64,000 bases of DNA from CAVVSD01 sp963837655 (GTDB lineage Bacteria; Actinomycetota; Thermoleophilia; Solirubrobacterales; Solirubrobacteraceae), in assembly GCA_963837655.1 (NCBI GenBank), contig CAWIOK010000005.1:484171-548170 (forward strand), written 5' to 3'. The notes below the pieces were generated by a model, which saw only the letters and a program-made list of their open reading frames with translations, was not told where the DNA came from and did no database searches. Both the position numbers and the translations under genes were made by a program. Below are positions 27,618 through 35,205 of this stretch, piece by piece; positions within the stretch are counted from its first letter, which is position 1, and every line of letters starts with the position of its first letter.

Positions 27618-28014
27618 GTCCGTCGGCTTCTCGACCTGGAACGACGTCCCGTCCTACGAGTTCGTCGACGGCGTCAACATCCATGCGATCGGCGGCGACC
27701 AGGTGCTCATGTGCCGGGTCGTCTACCAGCCGGGCAAGACCGTCCCGCGCCACGCCCACGACCAGACCGAGCAGCTCATGGCGGTCGTCGAGGGCTCGGT
27801 CCGGATGACGATCGGCGACGAGACGCGGGACCTCGGCCCCGGGGACGTCGTGTGCGTGAACCGCGGCATCGAGCACGAGCTGTACTCCGAGCACGGGGTG
27901 ACGTTCTTCGAGGCGCTCGCCCCGGTCCCGCTCGACCACGTCCCGGACAAGGAGCGCGACCTGTTCCTGTCCGAGGGCGGCGCGACCCACGTGGAGGTTA
28001 AGTGGTCCCACTGA
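27610..28014 (+). CDS. Cupin-domain protein
   Basis: An intact 134-residue protein overlapping the end of the molybdenum subunit by eight bases and followed with TGATG overlap by the SDR. Cupin motif 1 is TVPRHAHDQTEQLMAVVEGSVRM (His-His-Glu), motif 2 is GPGDVVCVNRGIEHELY (His). The full length is one cupin domain. This is the third cupin of the island (others at 5922 and 17336). Likely a small-molecule isomerase, dioxygenase or accessory protein; function unknown. Confidence 0.86.
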   Translation: MPESVGFSTWNDVPSYEFVDGVNIHAIGGDQVLMCRVVYQPGKTVPRHAHDQTEQLMAVVEGSVRMTIGDETRDLGPGDVVCVNRGIEHELYSEHGVTFFEALAPVPLDHVPDKERDLFLSEGGATHVEVKWSH

Positions 28015-28734
28015 TGGGCGAATTCGACGGCAAGGTCGCGCTCGTCACAGGTGGCGGGCGCGGCATCGGCCAGGCGGTCGGCGAGCTGCTGCTGGCGCGC
28101 GGCGCGAAGGTGGCGTCGTTCGACCTCGACGCGAGCGGCTCGCCGGACGGCGCCGTGCCCGTGGAGGGCGACGCGACCGACTCGTCGTCGGTGGCGGACG
28201 CCGTCGCGCGCGTCGAGCGCGAGGTCGGGCCGATCGACGCGGTCGTGTGCTGCGCCGGCACCGCCGGCGACTCGCTGCGCACGGTCGACGTGACCGACGA
28301 CGAGTGGCGGCGCGTGTTCGCGCTGAACTGCGACGGGGTCTTCTACTTCAACCGCGAGGCGGCGCGGGTCATGGCTCCGCGCGGCAGCGGCCGCATCGTC
28401 AACGTCGCCTCGATCGCGGGCAAGGAGGGCAACCCGATGGCCGCCGCGTACTCGGCGTCCAAGGCGGCGGTCATCGGGATGACGAAGTCGTTCGGCAAGG
28501 ACCTCGCCACGTCCGGCGTGCTCGTCAACGCCGTGGCGCCGGCGGTGATCGCGACGCCGATGCTCTCCCAGATGTCCCAGGAGCACATCGACTACATGGT
28601 CGAGAAGATCCCGATGGGGCGCCTCGGCCAGCCCGAGCGAGGTGGCCGAGCTCATCGCCTTCCTGGCCAGCGAGCGGATGTCGTTCTCGACCGGCGCGAC
28701 GTTCGACATCTCCGGCGGGCGGGCAACGTTCTAG
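28014..28734 (+). CDS. Short-chain dehydrogenase/reductase (one frameshift)
   Basis: ATG 28014 overlaps the cupin stop and is preferred over the upstream ATG 28002. MGEFDGKVALVTGGGRGIGQAVGELL has the TGxxxGxG motif; catalytic residues are in GRIVNVASIAGKEGN (Ser) and AAYSASKAAVIGMTKSFGKDL (YxxxK), and AVAPAVIATPML follows. One extra C near 28640 shifts the last 32 codons, which corrected read EVAELIAFLASERMSFSTGATFDISGG and end at TAG 28732-28734. About 240 residues. It may oxidise a hydroxylated product of the molybdenum enzyme (inference). Confidence 0.86.
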
Positions 28735-28738
28735 GACC

Positions 28739-29413
28739 GTGCCACCCGCACTGGCCGCCGCCCTCACGGCGGCGCTGACCCCGGCCCCCGACCCGCTCGA
28801 CCGCGCAGCGGCGGTCATCCGCGCCGCGTTCGGGATGGATCGGGTGTCGGTCGCGCGGGTGGATCCGGACGCCGGGCGCTTCGAGATCGTCGCGACGGAC
28901 GGTGCGGAGCTGCTCGCCGCCGGGTGCGAGCTGCCCGTCGCGACGTGCACGTACTTCCTCACGACCGCTCGCGGCGAGGAGTTCGCCGAGCGGGACTTCG
29001 CGCGGTCGCGCACGTTCGGTCTGCCGCTCGACGGCGTGGTGCAGGCGGCGGGGTTCCGGGCCGGCGGCTCCGCGCCGGTTCGCGTGGAGGGCCGCACGAT
29101 CGGCGCGATCTCGTTCTCCGACGGCACGCCGTGCACCGGGATGGCCGCGGCGGTCCACGACCTGGCCGGCGTCGGGCCGATGCTCGCGCCCTACCTCGTG
29201 CCGCGCGCGGCGGTCCCCGCGCCGCAGCTCAGCCCCCGCGAGCACGAGGTGCTCGGCGCGCTGGAGGCGGGGCTGCGCTTCAAGCAGGTCGCGCTCGCGC
29301 TCGGGATCTCCGAGGCGACCGCGAAGACCCACGGGCGCAACCTCTTCCGCAAGCTCGACGTCACCTCGCGCGCGGAGGCGGTCCACGCCGCGCGGCTGCT
29401 CGGCATCGTCTGA
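28739..29413 (+). CDS. LuxR-type transcriptional regulator with GAF-like sensor domain
   Basis: 224 residues from GTG 28739, five bases after the SDR. The N-terminal 140 residues look like a degenerate GAF domain (DPLDRAAAVIRAAFGMDRVSVARVD ... VEGRTIGAISFSDGTP). The C-terminus is a LuxR/FixJ helix-turn-helix: LSPREHEVLGALEAGLRFKQVALALGISEATAKTHGRNLFRKLDVTSRAEAV, all signature positions present. Position at the end of the Mo-hydroxylase operon suggests it senses a pathway metabolite and controls the island, possibly through the TATCGATA sites (inference). Confidence 0.85.
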   Translation: MPPALAAALTAALTPAPDPLDRAAAVIRAAFGMDRVSVARVDPDAGRFEIVATDGAELLAAGCELPVATCTYFLTTARGEEFAERDFARSRTFGLPLDGVVQAAGFRAGGSAPVRVEGRTIGAISFSDGTPCTGMAAAVHDLAGVGPMLAPYLVPRAAVPAPQLSPREHEVLGALEAGLRFKQVALALGISEATAKTHGRNLFRKLDVTSRAEAVHAARLLGIV

Positions 29414-29483
29414 ACGTGCGATGGCGCGGGGCCCGGTCCCGGGCCACACTCGGCGCCGGTACCACCGCACGAGAGGAGACGAC

Positions 29484-30365
29484 ATGGGTCTCGAGGTGAA
29501 GGTCCTCGACCTGGGCGACATCGAGCTCGACACGAGCTTCCTCGTCCTCGCGCAGGATCCCGGGCGCCGGCAGGAGGTGCCGACGTTCGGCTTCCTCATC
29601 ATCGGCGGGGAGGCGCCGATCGTGGTCGACACGGGCTTCAGCGACCCGTCGATCATGGGCAACCTGGGCATGCAGGGCTGGTGGCGCGACGGGCAGGGGA
29701 TGGAGGGCCAGCTCGAGAGGCACGGGCTGAAGATGGAGGACGTCCGCTACGTCCTGCACACGCATCTGCACATCGACCACGCCGGCTACGACTCGCACTT
29801 CCCGATGGACGGGACGACCGTCGTCATCAACCGCCGCGAGCTCGAGTACTCCGTCTCGGGCCTGATGGGCGAGCAGTACCCGGCGCTGTACATGAAGCAC
29901 CTGATCGACCGGCTGCACCATCCCGGCGCGCTGCGGCTCCTGGACCTCGAGGTCGTCGCGGAGGAGGAGATCATCCCCGGCGTGCGCGTCCAGGCCGCCG
30001 GCGGCCACACCGAGGGGTCGATGAACATCCTCGTCGACACCGACGAGGGCGTCGCGAACATCTGCGGCGACGTGCTCTACGACATCGAGTACCAGCTCAT
30101 CCACCGCCACCTGCAGGTGATGCACGACGACCCGGCGGTCACGGGCAACCACGGCGGCAGCAAGCGGGCGGAGAAGGCGGCGATCCGCAAGGCGCTGAAC
30201 GGCTCGCGCTTCGTGCTGCCGGCCCACGACCGCCCGGCGGTGCTGGAGCGCGGGCAGGTCGTCGGGAGGACGTTCGACTCCGTCCCGGGCGAGCTCATCG
30301 CCAACGACGCGTGGCCGGGGAAGCTCACGCGCGACACCCTGGGGACGGAGGCTGGGGTGGGCTAG
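29484..30365 (+). CDS. Metallo-beta-lactamase-fold hydrolase, N-acyl-homoserine-lactonase-like
   Basis: An intact 293-residue protein with ribosome site GAGAGGAG before the ATG. The zinc motif is HTHLHIDHAG (H94, H96, D98, H99), with a third His in QAAGGHTEGSMN, an Asp in ANICGDVLYD and a C-terminal His in FVLPAHDRPA. The pattern and length fit the AHL lactonase (AttM/AiiA-like) branch of the superfamily, but these also hydrolyse many other lactones or esters. It lies 70 bases after the LuxR-type gene. A quorum-quenching role is only one possibility; a lactone intermediate of the catabolic island is another. Confidence 0.87.
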   Translation: MGLEVKVLDLGDIELDTSFLVLAQDPGRRQEVPTFGFLIIGGEAPIVVDTGFSDPSIMGNLGMQGWWRDGQGMEGQLERHGLKMEDVRYVLHTHLHIDHAGYDSHFPMDGTTVVINRRELEYSVSGLMGEQYPALYMKHLIDRLHHPGALRLLDLEVVAEEEIIPGVRVQAAGGHTEGSMNILVDTDEGVANICGDVLYDIEYQLIHRHLQVMHDDPAVTGNHGGSKRAEKAAIRKALNGSRFVLPAHDRPAVLERGQVVGRTFDSVPGELIANDAWPGKLTRDTLGTEAGVG

Positions 30366-30687
30366 GGGCTCGTGGCGCGCCGCGCGGCTTGCGGCGGTGC
30401 CGCGCGGCCGAGTCCGAACGGCGCATCGAGGGCGGACGAGCCGGGGGGTGTCGCGCCGCCGTTCGAGGCGTCTCGGCGAGCTCGGGTGAGCTTTGGTCTG
30501 TATTCCAGACGAAAGCTCACCCGTGCTCCCGCGGCGGGTGAGCTATTGGTCGCATACCGAGCAGAACTCCACCCGCGCTCTCGCGTTCGCTGATTCGGGG
30601 TGTCGACGGTGGCGTCGCCGCCCCCCTCCACCCCCTGACCGACAGTTCGGACTCGGCATCGAACCCGCGCATGCGGCTGCGCGGAGC
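30366..30687. repeat. Non-coding stretch with a 39-base hairpin and an imperfect second copy
   Basis: No gene is supported in these 322 bases. From 30484 to 30522 a near-perfect inverted repeat has arms GGGTGAGCTTT/AAAGCTCACCC, one G:G mismatch, then GTCTG/CAGAC and loop TATTC. A second 39-base unit (30536-30574) begins with the same GGGTGAGCT and ends CACCC, agreeing at 24 of 39 positions, 52 bases downstream. The first is palindromic enough to terminate or to be a dispersed repeat; there is no U-run. It lies between two convergently transcribed genes. Confidence 0.65.
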
Positions 30688-31956
30688 TCACCGGGCCTCC
30701 GCCGCCGCCCGCGCCCGCCGGTCCACCAGGTCCGCCCGCTGCGCCGCGTTGGCGGTGCGCTCGATCGCAGCCGCATACGCCGCGTCGGCGCCGTCCGGGT
30801 CGCCGGCGCGGCGCAGCAGGTCCGCGCGCGCGGCGAGCAGCGGCACGTAGTCGCGCAGCGCTCGCTCGTCGCGCAGCTCGTCCAGGAGCTCCAGGCCTGC
30901 CTCCGGCGTCCGCGCGAACGACACCGCGACCGCGCGGTTGACGGCCACGACCGGTGTCGGCTGCAGCCGCTGCAGCTCGCCGTACAGCGACGCGATCCAG
31001 CCCCAGTCCGTCGCGGCGAACGAGCGCGCGCGGTCGTGGCACAGCGCGATCCCGGCCTGCAGCGCGTAGGGCCCCGGCTCGCGCAGCCGCAGCGAGCGCT
31101 CGAGCAGGCCGGTGGCCTCCGCGATCGCGTCGCGGTCCCAGAGGCGGCGGTCCTGGTCGCGCAGGTCGATCGGCTCGCCGTCGGGTCCGGTCCGCGCCGC
31201 CCGCCGCGCGTCCGTGAACAGCATGAGCGCGAGCAGGCCGTGGGCCTCGGAGTCATCGGGCATGAGCTCGCACAGCAGCCGGCCGAGCCGGATCGCCTCC
31301 GCGCACAGGTCAGGCCGCGTCAGCGCGTCCCCGTCCGAGGCGGTGTGACCCTCGGTGAACACGAGGTAGACGACCGCGAGCACCCCGCGCATGCGCTCGT
31401 CGAGCAGCTCGTCGGCCGGGACGCGGAACGGGATGCGCGCGTGCGCGATCTTGCGCCGCGCGCGCAGCAGCCGCGCCGCCATCGTCGGCTCGGGCACGAG
31501 GAACGCCCGCGCGGTCTGCGCCGTGCTCAGGCCGCCCAGCGACTTCACCGTCAGCGCGACGCGCGCCGGCAGCGCGAGCGATGGATGGCAGCACGCGAAC
31601 AGCAGCCGCAGGCGGTCGTCGGTGAGGGAGGTGTCGTCGTCCATCGTCGGGTCGTGGGCATGGGTCACCGCGGAGCCGTCGCGCTCGGCCAGCGCCTCGA
31701 GCGTGCGCAGCCGCTCGTCGAGCGCGCGGGTCCGGCGCAGCCGGTCGATCGCCCGCCGCCGGGCGGTGGTCGTGAGCCAAGCGGCGGGGACCTCGGGCAC
31801 GCCGTCGCGCGGCCACGTGGCCAGCGCGACGGCGTAGGCGTCCTGCAGCGCGTCCTCGGCGAGCGCGAGATCCCCGCCGAGATGGCGGACGAGCGTCGCC
31901 AGGACGCGGGGGCCGTCCTCGCGGGCGGCCCGCTCGAGCGCGCCGGAGGGTGTCAA
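30688..31956 (-). CDS. ECF sigma factor with C-terminal TPR-like extension (ECF42 type)
   Basis: An intact 422-residue protein. Sigma region 2 is present (DLALAEDALQDAYAVALATWPRDGVPEVPAAWLTTTARRRAIDRLRR), then a linker and region 4 (LPARVALTVKSLGGLSTAQTARAFLVPEPTMAARLLRARRKIA). The remaining 200 residues form repeats of the DUF6596/TPR kind (EAIRLGRLLCELMPDDSEAHGLLALML). This architecture plus an adjacent DGPF (YCII-like) gene is the published ECF42 arrangement. The start is TTG 31956, overlapping the DGPF gene stop as TTGA. No anti-sigma factor is visible, consistent with control by the C-terminal extension. Confidence 0.9.
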   Translation of the reverse strand: MTPSGALERAAREDGPRVLATLVRHLGGDLALAEDALQDAYAVALATWPRDGVPEVPAAWLTTTARRRAIDRLRRTRALDERLRTLEALAERDGSAVTHAHDPTMDDDTSLTDDRLRLLFACCHPSLALPARVALTVKSLGGLSTAQTARAFLVPEPTMAARLLRARRKIAHARIPFRVPADELLDERMRGVLAVVYLVFTEGHTASDGDALTRPDLCAEAIRLGRLLCELMPDDSEAHGLLALMLFTDARRAARTGPDGEPIDLRDQDRRLWDRDAIAEATGLLERSLRLREPGPYALQAGIALCHDRARSFAATDWGWIASLYGELQRLQPTPVVAVNRAVAVSFARTPEAGLELLDELRDERALRDYVPLLAARADLLRRAGDPDGADAAYAAAIERTANAAQRADLVDRRARAAAEAR

Positions 31957-32297
31957 TCGAAGACGACGACCGGTCGCACCTCGACCGACCCGTACGTGAT
32001 GTTCGGCATCTTCGCCGCCCAGCCGAGCGCGGCATCGAGATCGTCGACGTCGATCAGGTAGTAGCCGCCGAGGATCTCCTTCGTCTCCGCGAACGGGCCG
32101 TCCGTGAGCAGCGTCTCGTCATTGCGGACGCGCACCGTCGTGGCCGTGTCGGGGAACTGCAGCGCGTTGCCACCCTTCATCGCGCCGGAGGCCTCGAGCT
32201 CCTGCGTGTAGGTGAACCACTGCTGCATGGCCTCCTGGCTCTGCGCCTCCGCGGGAGCCTCGGCCGGGTTGCCGTAGATGAGGAGCAGGTACTCCAT
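31953..32297 (-). CDS. DGPF/YCII-domain protein, partner of the ECF42 sigma factor
   Basis: An intact 114-residue protein from ATG 32297 with AAGGAGG upstream. It begins MEYLLLIYGNPAEAPAEAQS and contains the diagnostic TDGPFAETKE motif (DGPF at residues 66-69), then LGGYYLIDVDDLDAALGWAAKMP and a final VEVRPVV. DGPF proteins are a hallmark of ECF42 loci, being targets or partners of the sigma factor. The adjoining sigma gene begins inside its stop codon. Confidence 0.92.
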   Translation of the reverse strand: MEYLLLIYGNPAEAPAEAQSQEAMQQWFTYTQELEASGAMKGGNALQFPDTATTVRVRNDETLLTDGPFAETKEILGGYYLIDVDDLDAALGWAAKMPNITYGSVEVRPVVVFD

Positions 32298-32434
32298 GTC
32301 GTCGCCTCCTTCTCGGTGCTCCGGCCGGGTGCCGGAGCTGGTCCGCCTCCGTGACGAACCGCCCGGCGCGGATTCGACACCTTCCCACGCCGGTCGTCTA
32401 ATTGGCGCGTAGACGCTCATGGCATGCTCGCAAC

Positions 32435-33235
32435 ATGGAGAGGCTCCTCGAACGCATCGGGCTCGCCGCGATGCCCGCCCCGGACGTCGACGGCCTGTAC
32501 GAGCTGCACCGCGCCTACGTCGGCTCGATCCCCTACGAGGCGCTGGCGGTGCAGCTCGGCGAGAGCGCGCCGCTGCACTCCGCGGACCTGCTCGACCGGG
32601 TCGTCTCCGGCGGTCGCGGCGGCTACTGCTTCGAGGTCAACACCGTGCTGCACGACCTCCTGGCCGGCGCGGGCTTCACGGTCGAGCGCCGCGTCGCGAA
32701 CGTGGGCGGCGCCGCGCTGCCCAACCACATGGCGCTCGTGGTGGACGTCGACGGCGAGCGCTACCTGGCCGACGCCGGCCTCGGCGAGGGGCCGCTGGAT
32801 CCCGTCCCGCTCGTCGACGGCGCGACGACGCCCGGCCCGATGAGCTGGACCGTCCGCCGCACGGACGACGGCTGGCGCCTGGAGCAGCACGAGTGGGGGT
32901 CGGTCGCGTACTTCACGTTCGGCGACCCGCACGCGGACCTCGACGACTTCCAGCCCCACCACCGGCGCCTCTCGCGCGAGCCGGAGTCGTCCTTCGTGCA
33001 GACGCTCGTCGTCCAGCGCCCCTACGACGACCGGATCGTGACGCTGCGATCCCGGACGCTGTCGGTCGACGGGCCGGGCGTGCGCGAGCGCGACGTCCTC
33101 CCCGACGCGACCGCATGGGCGACCGCGCTGCACGACGAGTTCGGCGTCGACCCGGCGGTGCTCGGGGACGAGCGGATGGCGCGGCTGTGGGGACTCGCGA
33201 GCTCCCAGCACGAGGCGTTCGTCGCTCACCAATGA
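32435..33235 (+). CDS. Arylamine N-acetyltransferase
   Basis: An intact 266-residue NAT-family enzyme starting MERLLERIGLAAMPAPDVDGLYELHRAYV. The catalytic triad is clear: Cys65 in GGRGGYCFEVN, His98 in ALPNHMALVV and Asp113 in YLADAGLGEGP. NATs transfer acetyl groups from acetyl-CoA to arylamines, hydrazines or related amines in the cytoplasm. Divergent from the ECF42/DGPF pair (DGPF start at 32297). A plausible detoxification link exists to the aromatic-catabolism genes around it, but no direct evidence. Confidence 0.9.
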   Translation: MERLLERIGLAAMPAPDVDGLYELHRAYVGSIPYEALAVQLGESAPLHSADLLDRVVSGGRGGYCFEVNTVLHDLLAGAGFTVERRVANVGGAALPNHMALVVDVDGERYLADAGLGEGPLDPVPLVDGATTPGPMSWTVRRTDDGWRLEQHEWGSVAYFTFGDPHADLDDFQPHHRRLSREPESSFVQTLVVQRPYDDRIVTLRSRTLSVDGPGVRERDVLPDATAWATALHDEFGVDPAVLGDERMARLWGLASSQHEAFVAHQ

Positions 33236-33271
33236 GATACCATTGACATTTGGATACCAACGGTATCTAAT
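33236..33271 (+). promoter_or_regulatory. TetR promoter with operator in the spacer and leaderless start
   Basis: -35 TTGACA (33243-33248), exactly 17 bases, -10 TCTAAT (33266-33271). GATACC-AAC-GGTATC (33253-33267), a perfect dyad, fills the spacer, and a third GATACC lies at 33236. The ATG of the TetR gene is at 33278, seven bases after the -10, so transcription should begin at or beside the start codon. Repression by steric block of RNA polymerase is the expected mechanism. Confidence 0.8.
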
Positions 33272-33277
33272 CTGCAC

Positions 33278-33874
33278 ATGGCAACGCGGCTGTCCCGGCC
33301 CGAGCAGGTGCAGCGCAACAGGGGTCTCGTCCTCGAGGCGGCACGCCGGGTGTTCCTCGAGCGCGGGTACGCGGGCGCGACGCTGGAGGCGATCGCCGAC
33401 GAGGCGGGGTTCTCCAAGGGCGTGGTGTACTCGCAGTTCGCGGGCAAGCCGGATCTCCTGCTCGCGCTGCTCGAGGCTCGCATCGAGGAGCGGGCCGCGG
33501 AGAACCTCGCGGTCACCGACGGGCTCGCGGGCGTCGAGGGCCTGCATGCGCTGCTCGACGCGAACGCGCGCCGCACCCACGAGGCGCCGGCCTGGTCTCG
33601 GCTGCTCATCGAGTTCCGCATCACAGCGAGCCGCGACCCGGAGGTGAACGCCCGCTACGCCGCCGCCCACGCGGTCGGGGTCGGGCGCTTCGCGGATCTG
33701 CTCGGCGAGCTGGCCGCCCGCGGCGGCCTGCGGTTCGTCCACGGGCCGCAGCGCGCGGCCCGGCTCATCTTCGCGCTCGATGCCGGTGTGACGCTCGAGC
33801 GCATCGCCGATCCCGACGGCCTGCCCACCGAGGTGCTCGACGACCTCGTGTCCGGACTCACGGAGCCCATCTAG
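33278..33874 (+). CDS. TetR-family transcriptional regulator
   Basis: An intact 198-residue protein. The helix-turn-helix is typical: LEAARRVFLERGYAGATLEAIADEAGFSKGVVYSQFAGKPDLLLALLEARIEE. The remainder is a helical TetR_C ligand domain. It should bind the GATACCAACGGTATC dyad in its own promoter (33253-33267). A CoA ligase starts eight bases after its stop and is likely co-transcribed and co-regulated, with ligand perhaps the acyl-CoA formed by that ligase. Confidence 0.9.
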   Translation: MATRLSRPEQVQRNRGLVLEAARRVFLERGYAGATLEAIADEAGFSKGVVYSQFAGKPDLLLALLEARIEERAAENLAVTDGLAGVEGLHALLDANARRTHEAPAWSRLLIEFRITASRDPEVNARYAAAHAVGVGRFADLLGELAARGGLRFVHGPQRAARLIFALDAGVTLERIADPDGLPTEVLDDLVSGLTEPI

Positions 33875-33882
33875 GAGGAGCC

Positions 33883-35205
33883 GTGCCCACCGCCACCACC
33901 AGCCCACTCCCACCGCTGCGCAGCGCCCTGGAGCAGGGACTGCTCGCCGCCTACCCCGAGCTCATCGGCCGCCTCGAGTGGGACCGGGAGCGACTCGTGG
34001 CCCATCAGCGCGTGCGGCTGCAGGGCCTTCTGCGGGACGCGATCGCCCGCTCGCCCTTCCACGCGCGCCGCCTCGCGGGCATCGATCCGGCCGAGGTCGA
34101 TCCCACCGACCTGCGGGGCCTGCCGGTCATGACGAAGGCGCAGATGATGGACGAGCTCGACGACGTCTTCACCGACCGCCGGCTGACCCGGGCGGACGTC
34201 GAGGAGACGCTCGCCGCGACGGGCGACGAGTCGCTGGTGATGCACGAGGACTTCATCGCGTTCACGTCCGGTGGGAGCTCGGGCGTGCGCGGCGTGTTCG
34301 TCCTCGACCTGACCGCCGCCCGCGGGTTCATCGGGCCGCTCACGCGCGGCCTGATGGCACGCCTCCGCAGGACAGGCGGTGCACCGCCGGGCGGCCTGAC
34401 GATCGGCATGGTCGGCGCATGCTCCGCGGTCCATCCCACGGGCGCCGCCGCGGCGCTGACCGCCGGAGGCGGCCTGCCGTACCGCTACGTCTCGGCGCCT
34501 GTCACGGACGGGCTGCCGGCGATCGTCAGCAGGCTGAACGCACTGCGCCCGCAGATGCTGTTCGGGTACCCGACCGTCATCGCGCGGCTCGCCCACGCGG
34601 GGCTGGACTTCACGCCCGCCGCCGTCACGACCACGAGCGAGACGCTCACGCCGGAGCTGCGCGCCGCCATCCGCGACGGGCTCGGTGCGCCGATCGTCGA
34701 CACGTACGCGACCACCGAGGGCCTCACGGGAACGAGCGCGCCCGACGACGACGTGATCGTCCTCGCCGAGGACACCTGCATCGTCGAGGTGCTCGACGAC
34801 CGGGTCCTCGTCACGAACCTCGAGAACCGCGTCCAGCCGCTCATCCGCTACGAGCTGCACGACCGCGTCGTCGTCGTCGCCGACGACGGCCTCCTGCGCG
34901 TCCGCGTGCAGGGCCGTTCGGACGAGGTCCTGCGCTGGGAGGACATCGAGGTCCACCCGCTCGTCATCCGGGCCGTGCTCGTCCGCACGCCGGAGGTGCT
35001 CGACTACCAGGTGCGCCAGACCGCCGGCGGCGTCGACCTCGACGTGCTGGCCGACGACCGGGTGGACGTCGGCGATCTGCGCGACCGCGTCGCGGCGGCG
35101 CTTGCCGGGGCCGGCCTGCCGGGGCCGGTCGTCGCCGTCCGGGCGGTCGCCGAGCTCTCCCGCCACCCGGAGACCGGCAAGCTCGCCCGGTTCGTTGCGC
35201 GCTAG
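33883..35205 (+). CDS. Phenylacetate-CoA-ligase-like adenylate-forming enzyme
   Basis: An intact 440-residue protein, GTG start at 33883 with AGGAG upstream. It follows the PaaK/CapK pattern: IARSPFHARRLAGI, LPVMTKAQMMD, the P-loop analogue FTSGGSSGVRGVFV, GYPTVIARLAHAG, TYATTEG (Ade-binding), PLIRYELHDRVV, GRSDEVLRW (hinge), and Lys near the end in HPETGKLARFV. It activates an aromatic or other carboxylate as acyl-AMP then acyl-CoA; specificity is unknown. It overlaps convergently by four bases with the HMG-CoA-lyase-like gene. Part of the TetR operon starting 33278. Confidence 0.88.
   Translation: MPTATTSPLPPLRSALEQGLLAAYPELIGRLEWDRERLVAHQRVRLQGLLRDAIARSPFHARRLAGIDPAEVDPTDLRGLPVMTKAQMMDELDDVFTDRRLTRADVEETLAATGDESLVMHEDFIAFTSGGSSGVRGVFVLDLTAARGFIGPLTRGLMARLRRTGGAPPGGLTIGMVGACSAVHPTGAAAALTAGGGLPYRYVSAPVTDGLPAIVSRLNALRPQMLFGYPTVIARLAHAGLDFTPAAVTTTSETLTPELRAAIRDGLGAPIVDTYATTEGLTGTSAPDDDVIVLAEDTCIVEVLDDRVLVTNLENRVQPLIRYELHDRVVVVADDGLLRVRVQGRSDEVLRWEDIEVHPLVIRAVLVRTPEVLDYQVRQTAGGVDLDVLADDRVDVGDLRDRVAAALAGAGLPGPVVAVRAVAELSRHPETGKLARFVAR

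Noticed and set aside
29430..29445. GGCCCGG-tc-CCGGGCC palindrome after the LuxR-type gene
   Set aside because: Short, extremely GC-rich with a two-base loop and no U-run; expected by chance in DNA of this composition.
30372..30593. Small 73-codon open frame in the gap after the lactonase
   Set aside because: It runs through the hairpin repeats, has no ribosome site and no recognisable domain.
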